Source: Pseudomonadota bacterium
GTDB lineage: Bacteria > Desulfobacterota > Desulfovibrionia > Desulfovibrionales > Desulfovibrionaceae
Direction of reading: 5' to 3'
Length of the DNA: 64,000 bases
Assembly: GCA_023460395.1 (NCBI GenBank)
Contig: JAEWQB010000020.1
Location: 145,994 to 209,993, forward strand
Positions within the stretch are counted from its first letter, which is position 1; every line of letters begins with the position of its first letter. Positions 42,945 to 51,175 of this stretch are shown in pieces. The position numbers were made by a program, and so were the translations under genes. The notes beneath the pieces were generated by a model. The model saw nothing but the letters and a program-made list of their open reading frames with translations, was not told the DNA's origin and made no database searches.

Positions 42945-43289
42945 CTAGCCTAAAATTTTCTCCGGCGGACGCCGTTCCGGCACCACGATAGCGGTATCTT
43001 CGCGCTCGTTTACTTCAGCCGTCACATACAGCCCGCAAAAGCACGCGCCGTACTCCTTCATATCCGCATCGCGATACTCACAGGGACAGACGATGTCCCG
43101 GTCGTCCTCGAATGTGCCGTTGGGCAGCCTGCACGGGCACGCCATGTACCCGTACTGCTCCTTGTTTACGAGCAGGCTCTCCAGCAGCGGCATGGTCATG
43201 CTCATGTCCTTATTGAAATAGCAGCCCCGTTTTTCCTGAATTTTCTTCAGCATTTCATATAACTGCGGGGCGGTCATGGTTCCGCTCAT
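42945..43289 (-). CDS. Ferredoxin-thioredoxin reductase, catalytic beta subunit
   Basis: A 114-residue [4Fe-4S] disulfide reductase subunit. The cysteine pattern is visible: GCYFNKD, ACPCRLPNGTFEDDRDIVCPCEYRDAD and GACFCGLY, giving the CPC, CPC and CFC pairs that hold the cluster and the redox-active disulfide. The ATG overlaps the stop of the upstream glutaredoxin gene. No variable (alpha) subunit is present, as usual outside plants and cyanobacteria. The glutaredoxin is the likely electron acceptor. Confidence 0.92.
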   Translation of the reverse strand: MSGTMTAPQLYEMLKKIQEKRGCYFNKDMSMTMPLLESLLVNKEQYGYMACPCRLPNGTFEDDRDIVCPCEYRDADMKEYGACFCGLYVTAEVNEREDTAIVVPERRPPEKILG

Positions 43290-43549
43290 AGATCCAGCGC
43301 CTCCTCTATCTGATCCTTATGGAAACCTACAATAACGCAATCTCCCCCTCCCACTACCATAGTAGGAAAAGAAAGTTTCGGATTGTACTCTTTTATTTTT
43401 TCAATAGTCTGCTTTCTTTCATCCCCACTAAGCTTGTCGACAAACACCACATCGAAGTGGACGCCGCTGTCTTCCAAAAATTCTTTGGTCTTTTTGCAGT
43501 GAATGCAGGTGGAAAGCGCGTACAGGGTAATCTGACAGGCTTTAGCCAT
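43286..43549 (-). CDS. Glutaredoxin-like protein with CIHC active site
   Basis: An 87-residue thioredoxin-fold protein: LYALSTCIHCKKTKEFLED holds the C-x-x-C redox site, and FPTMVVGGGDCVIVGF contains the cis-Pro loop. GAGAGGA precedes the ATG. Its gene overlaps the ferredoxin-thioredoxin reductase subunit by 4 bp, which implies that the reductase, not glutathione, reduces it. Confidence 0.92.
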   Translation of the reverse strand: MAKACQITLYALSTCIHCKKTKEFLEDSGVHFDVVFVDKLSGDERKQTIEKIKEYNPKLSFPTMVVGGGDCVIVGFHKDQIEEALDL

Positions 43550-43699
43550 GGTGGATGTCCTCTCAACTTAGTTCAATGGTAAATTCCATAGGTTGCGAAA
43601 GAATAGCAGGTCCGCACAGTATTGGCAAACGCGCCGGATTCCCCAAGGCACAGCAAAAGACAAGGCGGGGGAGGCGCGATGCCATAAACCGCCCGTTCC

Positions 43700-44197
43700 T
43701 TATTCCTGCACCAACACCGCGATTTCCCGCGCGACAAGGCGTATGGCTTCTTCCTGCGTTACCGCCTCGCGAGTACGCGTGGTGTCCGCTATGCCGTCGT
43801 GCACTTCAAGAAGAAACCGCTCGTAGTGCGCCATATTCTCTTCCAATTCCTGCGTGCTGCCATCCAGTGAAAAACTGGCAAGCTGATAGGTGACAGTAAG
43901 GGTTATCCGCTCCTGTTGCAGGGAGAGCGAATCTTCCTCTTCCCGCACGCTAAAGCGTTGCGCTTCCAGCAGCGACGCATTCATTTCGTGCACAGCCTTT
44001 TTCACAGGTGCCAGACGCTCCGCCGCTCTGGAGCGCACGCGTTGCAGTGTTTCCTGAACGCGCAGGGAGCGCTTGCGGCGTTCTTCCAGCTCTTCCTGCA
44101 AAATGGCGCTGGGCGAACGAAACTTTTGCCGCAGCCCGCGGACCAGAAGCCAAAGTGCTCCCAGAGCTATCGCGCCAATAATAAGGTTAATATACAT
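43700..44197 (-). CDS. Membrane-anchored coiled-coil protein
   Basis: A 165-residue protein with an N-terminal membrane helix (INLIIGAIALGALWLLVRGL) and a long helical cytoplasmic part with heptad-like Leu/Arg/Glu pattern (ILQEELEERRKRSLRVQETLQRVRSR and so on). The C-terminus has an acidic segment ending ALVQE-like. GGGAG precedes ATG 44197. I do not recognise the family. A terminator was not found; it is separated from the Grx gene by 150 bp. Confidence 0.78.
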   Translation of the reverse strand: MYINLIIGAIALGALWLLVRGLRQKFRSPSAILQEELEERRKRSLRVQETLQRVRSRAAERLAPVKKAVHEMNASLLEAQRFSVREEEDSLSLQQERITLTVTYQLASFSLDGSTQELEENMAHYERFLLEVHDGIADTTRTREAVTQEEAIRLVAREIAVLVQE

Positions 44198-44491
44198 AGT
44201 AACTCCCACGTGAGATATTGCCATAATCCCTTAGTTACGCCCTTGGGTCAACTCTCCGGCTCCGCGTGGTCTTTTTTTGCATGATCCCGCACTGATTGGG
44301 TAGGCAATCTACTCCATTCTGTTTCAGGGTTGACAACTATGTGTCCCTTCTTCAATGTGAAATCATCGGTAAAAACCAAAAGATTCCCTTCCGGTTTTTA
44401 CCTCCGCACGATTTCGCAATGGACCCGCCGCCCGCCACAGACCGGGCGCAACTCCGTCTTAACTGGTTGCAACTAAGTAAGGGAGAGGTTT

Positions 44492-46555
44492 ATGTCCAAC
44501 GCACTTGAAACCCAAAGAACCTACGCAATTGTAGGTACCGGAGGATGCGGAAAGACGTCGCTGGCTGAAATGCTGCTCTTTCAGTCCGGCGTTATCAATC
44601 GGCTCGGTAAGGTTGAGGACGGCGGCACCACCCTCGACTATGAGCCGGAGGAAATTCGCCGCCGCGGCTCCATTCAACCGGCCTTCGCCACATACGAGTG
44701 GCAGCGCAACCGTCACTTCCTTATCGACACCCCCGGCGACAACAATTTCATTGGCGACATCCGACACATGCTCACCGCTGCGGATGCCGCCATTTTTGTG
44801 GTGGACGCTGTGGATGGCGTGCGCCCGCTGACCAAACGCCTGTGGGGTTACATCCGCCAGTTGGGGCTTCCCGCCATTGCCTTCGTCAATAAAATGGACC
44901 GTGACCGGGCGGACTTTGATATGGCCTATAACGGCCTTGTCTCTCAGCTTGGCATTCGCCCGGTGCTCCTGTATCTGCCCATCGGCATTCGGGAGGACTT
45001 CCGAGGATTGGTGGATGTGCTTGCGCAAAAAGCCTATTTCTTCCAGCCAGACGGATCGCTTGCCGAAGCGCCCATCCCCGACGACATGGTTGAGGAAGCG
45101 GCTATGCTGCGGGAAACTACCATTGAAAACATCGCGGAAAGCGATGAATCGCTCATGGAAACCTATCTGGAAAATGGAGAGCTTTCCCCCGAAGAAGTGT
45201 CGGCTGGTCTGCGAAAAGGTGTGCTCTCCGGCGAATTAGTTCCCGTGGTTCCCGGCTCCTCACTAGAAAACAGGGGTGGTTCCCTACTGCTGGAAGCCGT
45301 TCAGTCGCTGTTCCCCAGCCCCATGGAACGCAAGCCGTGGCTCAATGCCGAGGGCACTGCCCGCGCATCTTCCCCAACCGAACCACTGGCCCTTTTCACG
45401 TTCAAGACTCTGGCAGACCCCTTTGCCGGGCAACTTTCCATTATGCGCGTGCTTTCCGGCACCCTGAACGGGGAAACCGCGCTGCGCAACGTACCGCAGG
45501 GAGAAAATGAACGCATGGGCACACCGCTTTTCCTGCTTGGGAAGGAAACCTCGCCCGCCAGAGGCGGCGTCGGTCCCGGTGCGATCATCGCCCTGCCTAA
45601 GTTGAAGGCCACCAAAACCGGCGACACGCTCGCCGACGAAAAAGCCCCCTTCCACCTCGCCGCGCCCAATCTGCCACCGCGCCTTATCTCCTACGCCTTG
45701 GCTCCCAAAGAAAAAGGCGACGAAGACAAAGTATTTTCCGCCGTACAACGGCTGTTGGACGAAGATATCACCCTGCGCCTTTCCCGCGATGGCGAATCAG
45801 GCGACATACTCCTCTCCGGCATGGGGCAAATGCACATAGAAACCAGTGTGGAAAAAGCCATGCGCCGCTATAAATGCGACATTGTCCTAAAAACTCCCAA
45901 AGTTCCCTACCGTGAAACCATCAAGGGCAAGGCGCAGGTACAGGGCAGACACAAAAAACAGTCCGGGGGACGCGGTCAGTTCGGTGACTGCTGGGTGGAA
46001 ATAGAAGGCATGCCTCAAGGTTTCGGCTATGCCTTTGAAGACGCAGTGGTAGGTGGTGTCATCCCCCGCCAGTATATTCCCGCTGTGGATAAGGGCATTC
46101 AGGAATCGGCCCAGCGCGGATTTTTAGCCGGCTACCCGCTCGTGGACTTCCGCGCGAAGCTGTATGATGGCTCGTACCACACCGTGGATTCCTCTGAAAT
46201 GGCCTTCAAAATCGCAGGTTCTCTGGCCCTCAAGAGTGCTATGGAAAAAGTTCGCCCCGCGCTGCTCGAACCCATTGTGCTTATCGCCGTGCAAATTCCC
46301 GATGAGTATATGGGGGATGTTATCGGCGATCTTTCCTCCCGGCGCGGTAAGGTGCTGGGATCGGACTCACAGGGCGGAATTACTGAGATAAAAGCGCATG
46401 TTCCCATGAATGAGGTGCTTCGCTATGCGCCCGACCTGCGCTCCATGACAGGCGGACAAGGAGTGTTCACCATGGAATTTGATCATTACGAAGAAGCCCC
46501 GCAACCCGTGGTGGACAAAGTGGTAGCTGACTACCAGACCAGCCGGGATGCATAA
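44492..46555 (+). CDS. EF-G-like translational GTPase (paralogue of FusA)
   Basis: A 687-residue five-domain EF-G-type GTPase. The P-loop reads GTGGCGKTS near 10-18 instead of AHIDAGKT of FusA; G3 is DTPGDNNF and G4 is NKMD. Domain IV has KKQSGGRGQFGDCWVEIEG and the domain V end has GSDSQGGITEIKAHVPMNEVL. The altered P-loop is typical of the EF-G II-like family, which often lacks normal translocase activity or has a specialised ribosome role. AAGGGAGAGG precedes the ATG. TTGACA at 44330-44335 is a possible -35 box, but no good -10 follows. Confidence 0.93.
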   Translation: MSNALETQRTYAIVGTGGCGKTSLAEMLLFQSGVINRLGKVEDGGTTLDYEPEEIRRRGSIQPAFATYEWQRNRHFLIDTPGDNNFIGDIRHMLTAADAAIFVVDAVDGVRPLTKRLWGYIRQLGLPAIAFVNKMDRDRADFDMAYNGLVSQLGIRPVLLYLPIGIREDFRGLVDVLAQKAYFFQPDGSLAEAPIPDDMVEEAAMLRETTIENIAESDESLMETYLENGELSPEEVSAGLRKGVLSGELVPVVPGSSLENRGGSLLLEAVQSLFPSPMERKPWLNAEGTARASSPTEPLALFTFKTLADPFAGQLSIMRVLSGTLNGETALRNVPQGENERMGTPLFLLGKETSPARGGVGPGAIIALPKLKATKTGDTLADEKAPFHLAAPNLPPRLISYALAPKEKGDEDKVFSAVQRLLDEDITLRLSRDGESGDILLSGMGQMHIETSVEKAMRRYKCDIVLKTPKVPYRETIKGKAQVQGRHKKQSGGRGQFGDCWVEIEGMPQGFGYAFEDAVVGGVIPRQYIPAVDKGIQESAQRGFLAGYPLVDFRAKLYDGSYHTVDSSEMAFKIAGSLALKSAMEKVRPALLEPIVLIAVQIPDEYMGDVIGDLSSRRGKVLGSDSQGGITEIKAHVPMNEVLRYAPDLRSMTGGQGVFTMEFDHYEEAPQPVVDKVVADYQTSRDA

Positions 46556-46626
46556 GTCTTCCGGCCCTCGCCGCGCAGACAAAAAAAGCTGACCTAGACA
46601 CGGCAGCCCTTTCTGACGAATACATT

Positions 46627-46669
46627 CCGGGGTGAGAAGACAGCGCCGAAGGTGTCTTTCTCACCCCGG
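46627..46669. other. Long inverted repeat after the EF-G-like gene
   Basis: CCGGGGTGAGAA-GACA (46627-46642) pairs with TGTC-TTTCTCACCCCGG (46653-46669) with one bulge; the loop is 10 nt. It is a very stable 16-bp stem, yet lacks a T-run on either strand. It may be a processing site, a weak terminator or a protein-binding dyad. Confidence 0.6.
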
Positions 46670-46724
46670 ATAGCTGTTTCGCGCCCGCGCAGAAAGCGTC
46701 GCTTCTTCCGCCGCAAAGGCACGC

Positions 46725-46853
46725 ATGGAGCGGATGATAAATTTGAGTGCGCACACAAATCCCTTTACATTGTCCGAAAAACGCGTAGATATCTTCCTGA
46801 CTCGCGTGACCGGACTTGAGATTTCCCTTCCTCCGCCCGGCGTAGGCAGCTGA
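46725..46853 (+). CDS. Possible small protein, 42 aa
   Basis: A short frame MERMINLSAHTNPFTLSEKR... with AAAGG six bases before the ATG, inside the leader of the DEAD-box helicase gene. It has no membrane segment. It could be a regulatory upstream frame or chance. Only the ribosome site supports it. Confidence 0.25.
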   Translation: MERMINLSAHTNPFTLSEKRVDIFLTRVTGLEISLPPPGVGS

Positions 46854-47077
46854 TATAAGCGCCCGCGCCGCCCTATCACAGGCGGCCCGCCCCCATCTTT
46901 CGGGGCGGAAGAACTCCCCGTCCAGAGCACAACAAGACACTTGCCGGACATGGCGCAGCAAAAAATTCGCTGTGGCACCATGCCGGACGCGCACCCGGCA
47001 GTCACGCCCGGTTGCCCCATACTCTTCCAACCATCAGGTCGATGCGGCATATCCGCTAAGGCCCCTCAGGAATCTAC

Positions 47078-48943
47078 GTGAGCTTCGAATCCTTTTCGTT
47101 CGACCGGCGCATTCTCGCCGGTATTACTGCGTGTGGTTATGAAACCCCCACCCCCATCCAGCAGCAGGCCATTCCCGCCGTCCTCAAAGGCGGCGACGTT
47201 TTGGGCCTCGCGCAGACGGGAACCGGGAAAACCGCCGCATTCGCCCTGCCCATTCTGCAGCACCTTATCGACGATGACGCGAACCGTCGCGGCCCGGTGC
47301 GGGTGCTGGTATTAGCCCCCACTCGCGAACTGGCCCTGCAAATTCAGGAAACATTTGTCGCACTGGGCAAGCAGACTGGCTACCGCAGCGCTGCCGTGTT
47401 CGGCGGCGTGGGCATTGTACCGCAAATCCGCGCGTTGCGAGGCAGTTCCATTGCTGTGGCCTGCCCCGGACGCCTGCTGGACCTCATGAATCGCGGTGAA
47501 TGCGACCTTTCCGCCGTTGATACGCTGGTGCTGGACGAGGCTGACCGCATGTTTGACATGGGCTTTCTGCCCGACCTGCGCCGCATCCTTTCCCGCCTGC
47601 CCGCCCAACGCCAGAACCTGCTCTTTTCCGCCACCATGCCTGCGGAAATCCGCACGCTGGCTGGCGATCTGCTGCACGACCCGCAGACCATCCAAGTTGA
47701 CTACACCCAGCCCAAGACCTCTATTGAGCATGTTGCCTACCGCGTGCCCCAGCGCCAGAAAACCGGCTTGCTGGAAGCACTGCTCAAAGAAACCGACCAT
47801 GAAAGCGTGCTCGTCTTCACCCGCACCAAGCACCGCGCTAAAAACGTGGCCCGCGTGCTAGGCGAACGGGGCTGGCGTGCCACCTCGCTTCAGGGCAATC
47901 TTTCTCAGAACCGGCGGCAGGAAGCACTGGATGGGTTCCGCAACGGGAAATACACCGTCATGGTGGCGACGGACATCGCCGCGCGCGGCATTGACTGCGC
48001 CAGCATCTCCCACGTCATCAACTACGACCTTCCCGATACGCCCGAAACCTACACGCACCGTATTGGTCGCACGGGCCGTGCCAACCGCACGGGTGTGGCC
48101 ATGACTCTGCTGACCGACGAAGACACCGCCATCATGCGCCTCATTGAACGCGCCATGGGGAAGATGGAACGTCGCAAGGTGGAAGGTTTTACCTTTGCCC
48201 CCGAATCCGCAGAAACGGATGCAGACTCCCGTGACGAACGGACAAGCCGCTTCAGCCGTACTTCCCGCCAATCGCAGGGACGTGGCGGTGAGAGCCGGTT
48301 TGGTCGTACCACGAATCGAAATGGTCACCGTACTGAATCCGCACACGACGCGGACCAGCACCGTACCTCCCGCCCCGCCGGACAAAAGGCCGGACGCGGA
48401 CGCAGCGATGACGAGCGGCAGATAAGCCGGGGCACGCGCTCTCCCTACGCGGACCAACTGGGTGCGGAACCTTCGGGCTACGCCCGCGCCGCTCGCTCGT
48501 TCCGTAAGGACAACGAATCCGGGAATGCCAATCACGATCGCGACAATCGGGGTGGACGCTATCGCGCCGCAGCTGGTGACGCTGGCAAGGGTGGTAAATC
48601 CGAAAACGGTTCCCGTTGGTCCGGGCAGGCTTCGGCAAAACAATCGGAGCATTCTTCCCGCGACGGACGCTACCGCGCTGCAACCGGCGAAGCTGGGAAA
48701 ACCGGCAAGCCGGGTAAAGGCGGCAAGTCCGAAAACGGTTCCCGGTGGTCCGGGCAAGGCTCGGCTAAACAGGCGGAGCATCCCTCCCACGGAAACCGGT
48801 CCAACTGGTCCAGCCGTTCCAACCGGCCCGGACAGTCGGGTCAGGCAGGGCAGTCCGGTCAGTCCTCCCGGTCTGGAAATGCGGAACGCTCCGGCAACCC
48901 CGGTCGCTCTTCCCGCCGCCGGAACACCACCGACAACCGCTAG
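47078..48943 (+). CDS. DEAD-box RNA helicase with repetitive Gly/Ser/Arg tail
   Basis: An ATP-dependent RNA helicase of 621 aa, probably for ribosome assembly or RNA decay. The first 370 residues form the core: Q motif with TPIQQQAIP, Walker A AQTGTGKT, PTRELA, DEAD in VLDEADRMFDMG, SAT in LFSATMP, and C-terminal HRIGRTGR. Residues 390-621 are a low-complexity, Arg/Gly/Ser/Asn-rich tail with two near-repeats of about 37-43 residues (RYRAA-GEAGK-KGGKSENGSRWSGQ). Such tails bind RNA. The start is GTG with AGGA nearby. It closely resembles RhlE/CsdA-type helicases; the subfamily is not decidable by eye. Confidence 0.93.
   Translation: MSFESFSFDRRILAGITACGYETPTPIQQQAIPAVLKGGDVLGLAQTGTGKTAAFALPILQHLIDDDANRRGPVRVLVLAPTRELALQIQETFVALGKQTGYRSAAVFGGVGIVPQIRALRGSSIAVACPGRLLDLMNRGECDLSAVDTLVLDEADRMFDMGFLPDLRRILSRLPAQRQNLLFSATMPAEIRTLAGDLLHDPQTIQVDYTQPKTSIEHVAYRVPQRQKTGLLEALLKETDHESVLVFTRTKHRAKNVARVLGERGWRATSLQGNLSQNRRQEALDGFRNGKYTVMVATDIAARGIDCASISHVINYDLPDTPETYTHRIGRTGRANRTGVAMTLLTDEDTAIMRLIERAMGKMERRKVEGFTFAPESAETDADSRDERTSRFSRTSRQSQGRGGESRFGRTTNRNGHRTESAHDADQHRTSRPAGQKAGRGRSDDERQISRGTRSPYADQLGAEPSGYARAARSFRKDNESGNANHDRDNRGGRYRAAAGDAGKGGKSENGSRWSGQASAKQSEHSSRDGRYRAATGEAGKTGKPGKGGKSENGSRWSGQGSAKQAEHPSHGNRSNWSSRSNRPGQSGQAGQSGQSSRSGNAERSGNPGRSSRRRNTTDNR
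48551..48789 (+). repeat. Tandem repeat within the helicase tail
   Basis: Two in-frame copies: about 48551-48660 and 48661-48789, each coding (G/D)GRYRAA(A/T)G, a short Gly/Lys spacer, KSENGSRWSGQ, SAKQ and EH. The second copy has an extra KTGKPG. The DNA copies are diverged at third positions, so the repetition appears to be under protein-level selection or old. Confidence 0.75.
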
Positions 48944-48967
48944 GCCCTGACCCTTTACCATTCTCAT

Positions 48968-49038
48968 AAAAGCCCCCCAGCCTTTGGTCTGCTTCCTGTC
49001 TCCGTGACAGGGGCAGATACTCAGAGGCAGGGGGGCTT
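48968..49038 (+). terminator. Long structured terminator after the helicase gene
   Basis: AAAGCCCCCC at the left pairs with GGGGGGCTTT at the right, and internal complementary blocks (CCTGTC with GACAGG, GTCTGC with GCAGAT) fold the 71-nt element into a long hairpin. It ends in CTTTC, a weak T-run. It may be a terminator or a small stable RNA. Confidence 0.65.
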
Positions 49039-49167
49039 TCTCGTATCTATGCGTGCCCGGCACTAACAAACTTCCTGCAATATAGGTGCGTCCGGTCAGG
49101 CAACAGCCTTATCTTCCGCGCGCTGCCCCGCTTAGACATTGCTCCCCCCTTTGTGGAACCGGCACGT

Positions 49168-49200
49168 AAAACGGGCCGCCCATAAAGGACGGCCCGTTTT
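49168..49200. terminator. Bidirectional terminator
   Basis: AAAACGGGCCG (49168-49178) pairs with CGGCCCGTTTT (49190-49200), loop 11 nt. It ends the leftward upp-uraA-HAD group and backs up the helicase terminator. Confidence 0.88.
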
Positions 49201-49229
49201 CAGTACACTCCGGCATATACGGCTCTGCG

Positions 49230-49748
49230 CTACGCAAACCCCATATCCCGCAACGCGGCGGGAAGTTGATCGAATCCATGGATGGTCCGCTGGCGGCTCC
49301 CCGTCCGATTCTCAGAGGAATGCATATTCAGCCAAATGCCGTGCATCCCCGCGTTTACCGCGCCCCACACGTCGTCCATGTAGGCGTCCCCCACCATAAC
49401 CACTTGCGAGGGTGGCAAGGCCAAATCATCCAGCACATACCGCCAGAACTCAGGCCAAGGCTTGGGTTTACCTACCCGGCGAAAGGTGTACACACGCTCC
49501 ATGAGGGTGCCCACGCCCATGGTATCCAGCGCGGCACGTACCTCGTCTTCATCAGACTCCGAGGCATTCGACGCCAGTCCCACAATCCATGAATTGCTAA
49601 CCGTGCGCACGGCGTCTGTAGCACCGGACACAGGGGGCACAAAGGACCACCCCGAACCCCGCCCCAGATACACGGGCATGGTTTGCATAAGCGTTCCACC
49701 CCAGTCAAAGAGGATGGCCCGGTCCGCTGGAACGGCAAGCGCTTCCAT
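49230..49748 (-). CDS. HAD-superfamily hydrolase
   Basis: A 172-residue HAD phosphatase. Motif I is FDWGGTL (near 14-20; the second Asp of the usual DxD is Gly), motif II is in LASNASES, motif III Lys in GKPKPWP and motif IV in VGDAYMDDV. The DWGGT form is known from the HAD family. The ATG overlaps the uraA stop. With upp and uraA upstream, a nucleotide phosphatase role in pyrimidine salvage is possible but unproven. Confidence 0.85.
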   Translation of the reverse strand: MEALAVPADRAILFDWGGTLMQTMPVYLGRGSGWSFVPPVSGATDAVRTVSNSWIVGLASNASESDEDEVRAALDTMGVGTLMERVYTFRRVGKPKPWPEFWRYVLDDLALPPSQVVMVGDAYMDDVWGAVNAGMHGIWLNMHSSENRTGSRQRTIHGFDQLPAALRDMGFA

Positions 49749-50989
49749 TATTTCTGCTTCCGCTGTGTCCGGGGCAGAATCAGGTTCAGCAGAACGCCGA
49801 CAATACCGGCGAGGCCGATACCCTTCAGCGAAAACTCACCGGCATGAAACGCCATGCCGCCAATGCCAAACACCAGAATAATGGCGACGATGGTCATATT
49901 GCGGGGTTCCATAAGATCCTTGCCCGCACGCACCAGCGAGTTCATACCCACCACCACAATAGTGCCGAACAACAAAATCATAATGCCGCCCATGACAGGC
50001 ACCGGGATGGTTTGCAGCAACGCGCCCAGTTTGCCCACAAATGCCAGCAAGATAGCCACAATAGCGGCCCATGTCATGATGGCGGGATTGAAGGAACGGG
50101 TCAGCGCCACAGCGCCTGTCACCTCGGAATAGGTGGTGTTGGGCGGTCCACCCAGCAGGGAGGCCATGGTAGTGGCAAGCCCGTCCCCCAGCAGAGTGCG
50201 GTGGATGCCCGGCTTTTCCAGATAATTTTTGCCTGTCACACCACTGATGGTGATCACATCGCCCACGTGCTCAATGGCGGGAGCAATGGCCACGGGAACA
50301 ATGTAGATAATAGCCTCAAGATTCCATTCCGGCGCGGTAAACGCGGGAACAGCAAACCACGGAGCGTTCAGAACGGGGGTGAAGTCCACATATCCCATAA
50401 GGATAGCCGCCGCGTACCCCACGGCAATGCCTGATAAAATGGGAACCAGCTTAAGAACGCCACGTCCCTTCATGGACACAAGCACGGTGGCAGCCAGAGA
50501 AAGCATGCTCAGAAATATAGCCGAGGTTTGCGGCACCAGTTGCACCGCGCCGTCTCCGGTCTTTCCAAGCGCCATGAAAACCGCTACCGGGGACAAAATA
50601 AGCCCGATAACCATAATGACAGGACCGGTAACAACGGAGGGCAGCACGCGCTCCAGCACCTGCGGTCCCTGAAATTTCACCAGCGCGGCGAGCAGCACAT
50701 AGAGCACCCCAGCCGCAGCCAGTCCGCACATGGTTCCGGGCACGCCCCATGTTTGCACCCCATGAATAATCGGCGCGATAAACGCGAACGATGAGGCCAA
50801 AAATACTGGCACGCTACCTTTGGTAATAATCTGGAACAACAATGTGCCCGCTCCGGCAGTAAACAGGGCCACGCCCGGATTCAGCCCGGTCAGCAGCGGC
50901 ACAAGAATCAGTGCGCCAAATGCCACAAACAGCATTTGCGCACCGAGCAGACTGTCTTTCAGCTTAAAAACATACTCAGTGTTTGACAT
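49748..50989 (-). CDS. uraA: Uracil/xanthine permease (UraA family)
   Basis: A 413-residue inner-membrane nucleobase:proton symporter of the NCS2 family with 12-14 membrane segments. It begins YVFKLKDSLLGAQMLFVAFGALILVPLLTGL, has PVFLASSFAFIAPI, and later EHVGDVITISGVTGKNY and GGPPNTTYSEVTGAVALT, the NCS2 signature. The ATG at 50989 lies 12 nt after GAGGAGG; a TTG at 50995 has better spacing. It is downstream of upp, so uracil is the likely substrate. An intergenic hairpin with T-run lies between them. Confidence 0.93.
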   Translation of the reverse strand: MSNTEYVFKLKDSLLGAQMLFVAFGALILVPLLTGLNPGVALFTAGAGTLLFQIITKGSVPVFLASSFAFIAPIIHGVQTWGVPGTMCGLAAAGVLYVLLAALVKFQGPQVLERVLPSVVTGPVIMVIGLILSPVAVFMALGKTGDGAVQLVPQTSAIFLSMLSLAATVLVSMKGRGVLKLVPILSGIAVGYAAAILMGYVDFTPVLNAPWFAVPAFTAPEWNLEAIIYIVPVAIAPAIEHVGDVITISGVTGKNYLEKPGIHRTLLGDGLATTMASLLGGPPNTTYSEVTGAVALTRSFNPAIMTWAAIVAILLAFVGKLGALLQTIPVPVMGGIMILLFGTIVVVGMNSLVRAGKDLMEPRNMTIVAIILVFGIGGMAFHAGEFSLKGIGLAGIVGVLLNLILPRTQRKQK

Positions 50990-51083
50990 AGACAACCACA
51001 CCCTCCTCTCGTTCAGTTACAGGAACCACCCCGCCACCCTTTCGGGCGGTCCGCCAAAACAAGCGCTCCCTGCTATTTCGCCC

Positions 51084-51113
51084 AAAAAAAGAGCATCCGC
51101 CCTCCGGCAGCTC
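51084..51113 (-). terminator. Possible attenuator between upp and uraA
   Basis: Read leftward: GAGC...GCTC enclosing CCGGAGGGCGG (51091-51113), then seven T residues (51084-51090). It is a weak stem but a good T-run, placed 60-90 bp after the upp stop and before uraA. Confidence 0.45.
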
Positions 51114-51175
51114 CCGGAAAAACCGAAAGCCCTACCGGAGGCAAATGCCCAGTTCAGTGCCGAAGGCGCCCGCGC

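Larger units (their letters stand above)
46556..47077. other. Long leader region before the DEAD-box helicase
   Basis: About 520 bp without an assured gene. It holds a strong dyad at 46627-46669, a possible 42-codon frame at 46725-46853 and a small hairpin (CCGCCCC...GGGGCGG, near 46898-46914). Long structured leaders are common upstream of DEAD-box helicases, where they can be autoregulated. Confidence 0.5.

Noticed and set aside
43554..43690. tRNA-like sequence TAGTTCAATGGTAAATT
   Set aside because: The D-loop resemblance is not matched by a TTCRANYC T-arm, acceptor stem or anticodon loop.
47858..49069. 403-codon minus-strand frame opposite the DEAD-box helicase
   Set aside because: Antisense to an assured helicase gene; its composition is Gly/Ala/Thr/Ser repeats mirrored from the tail.
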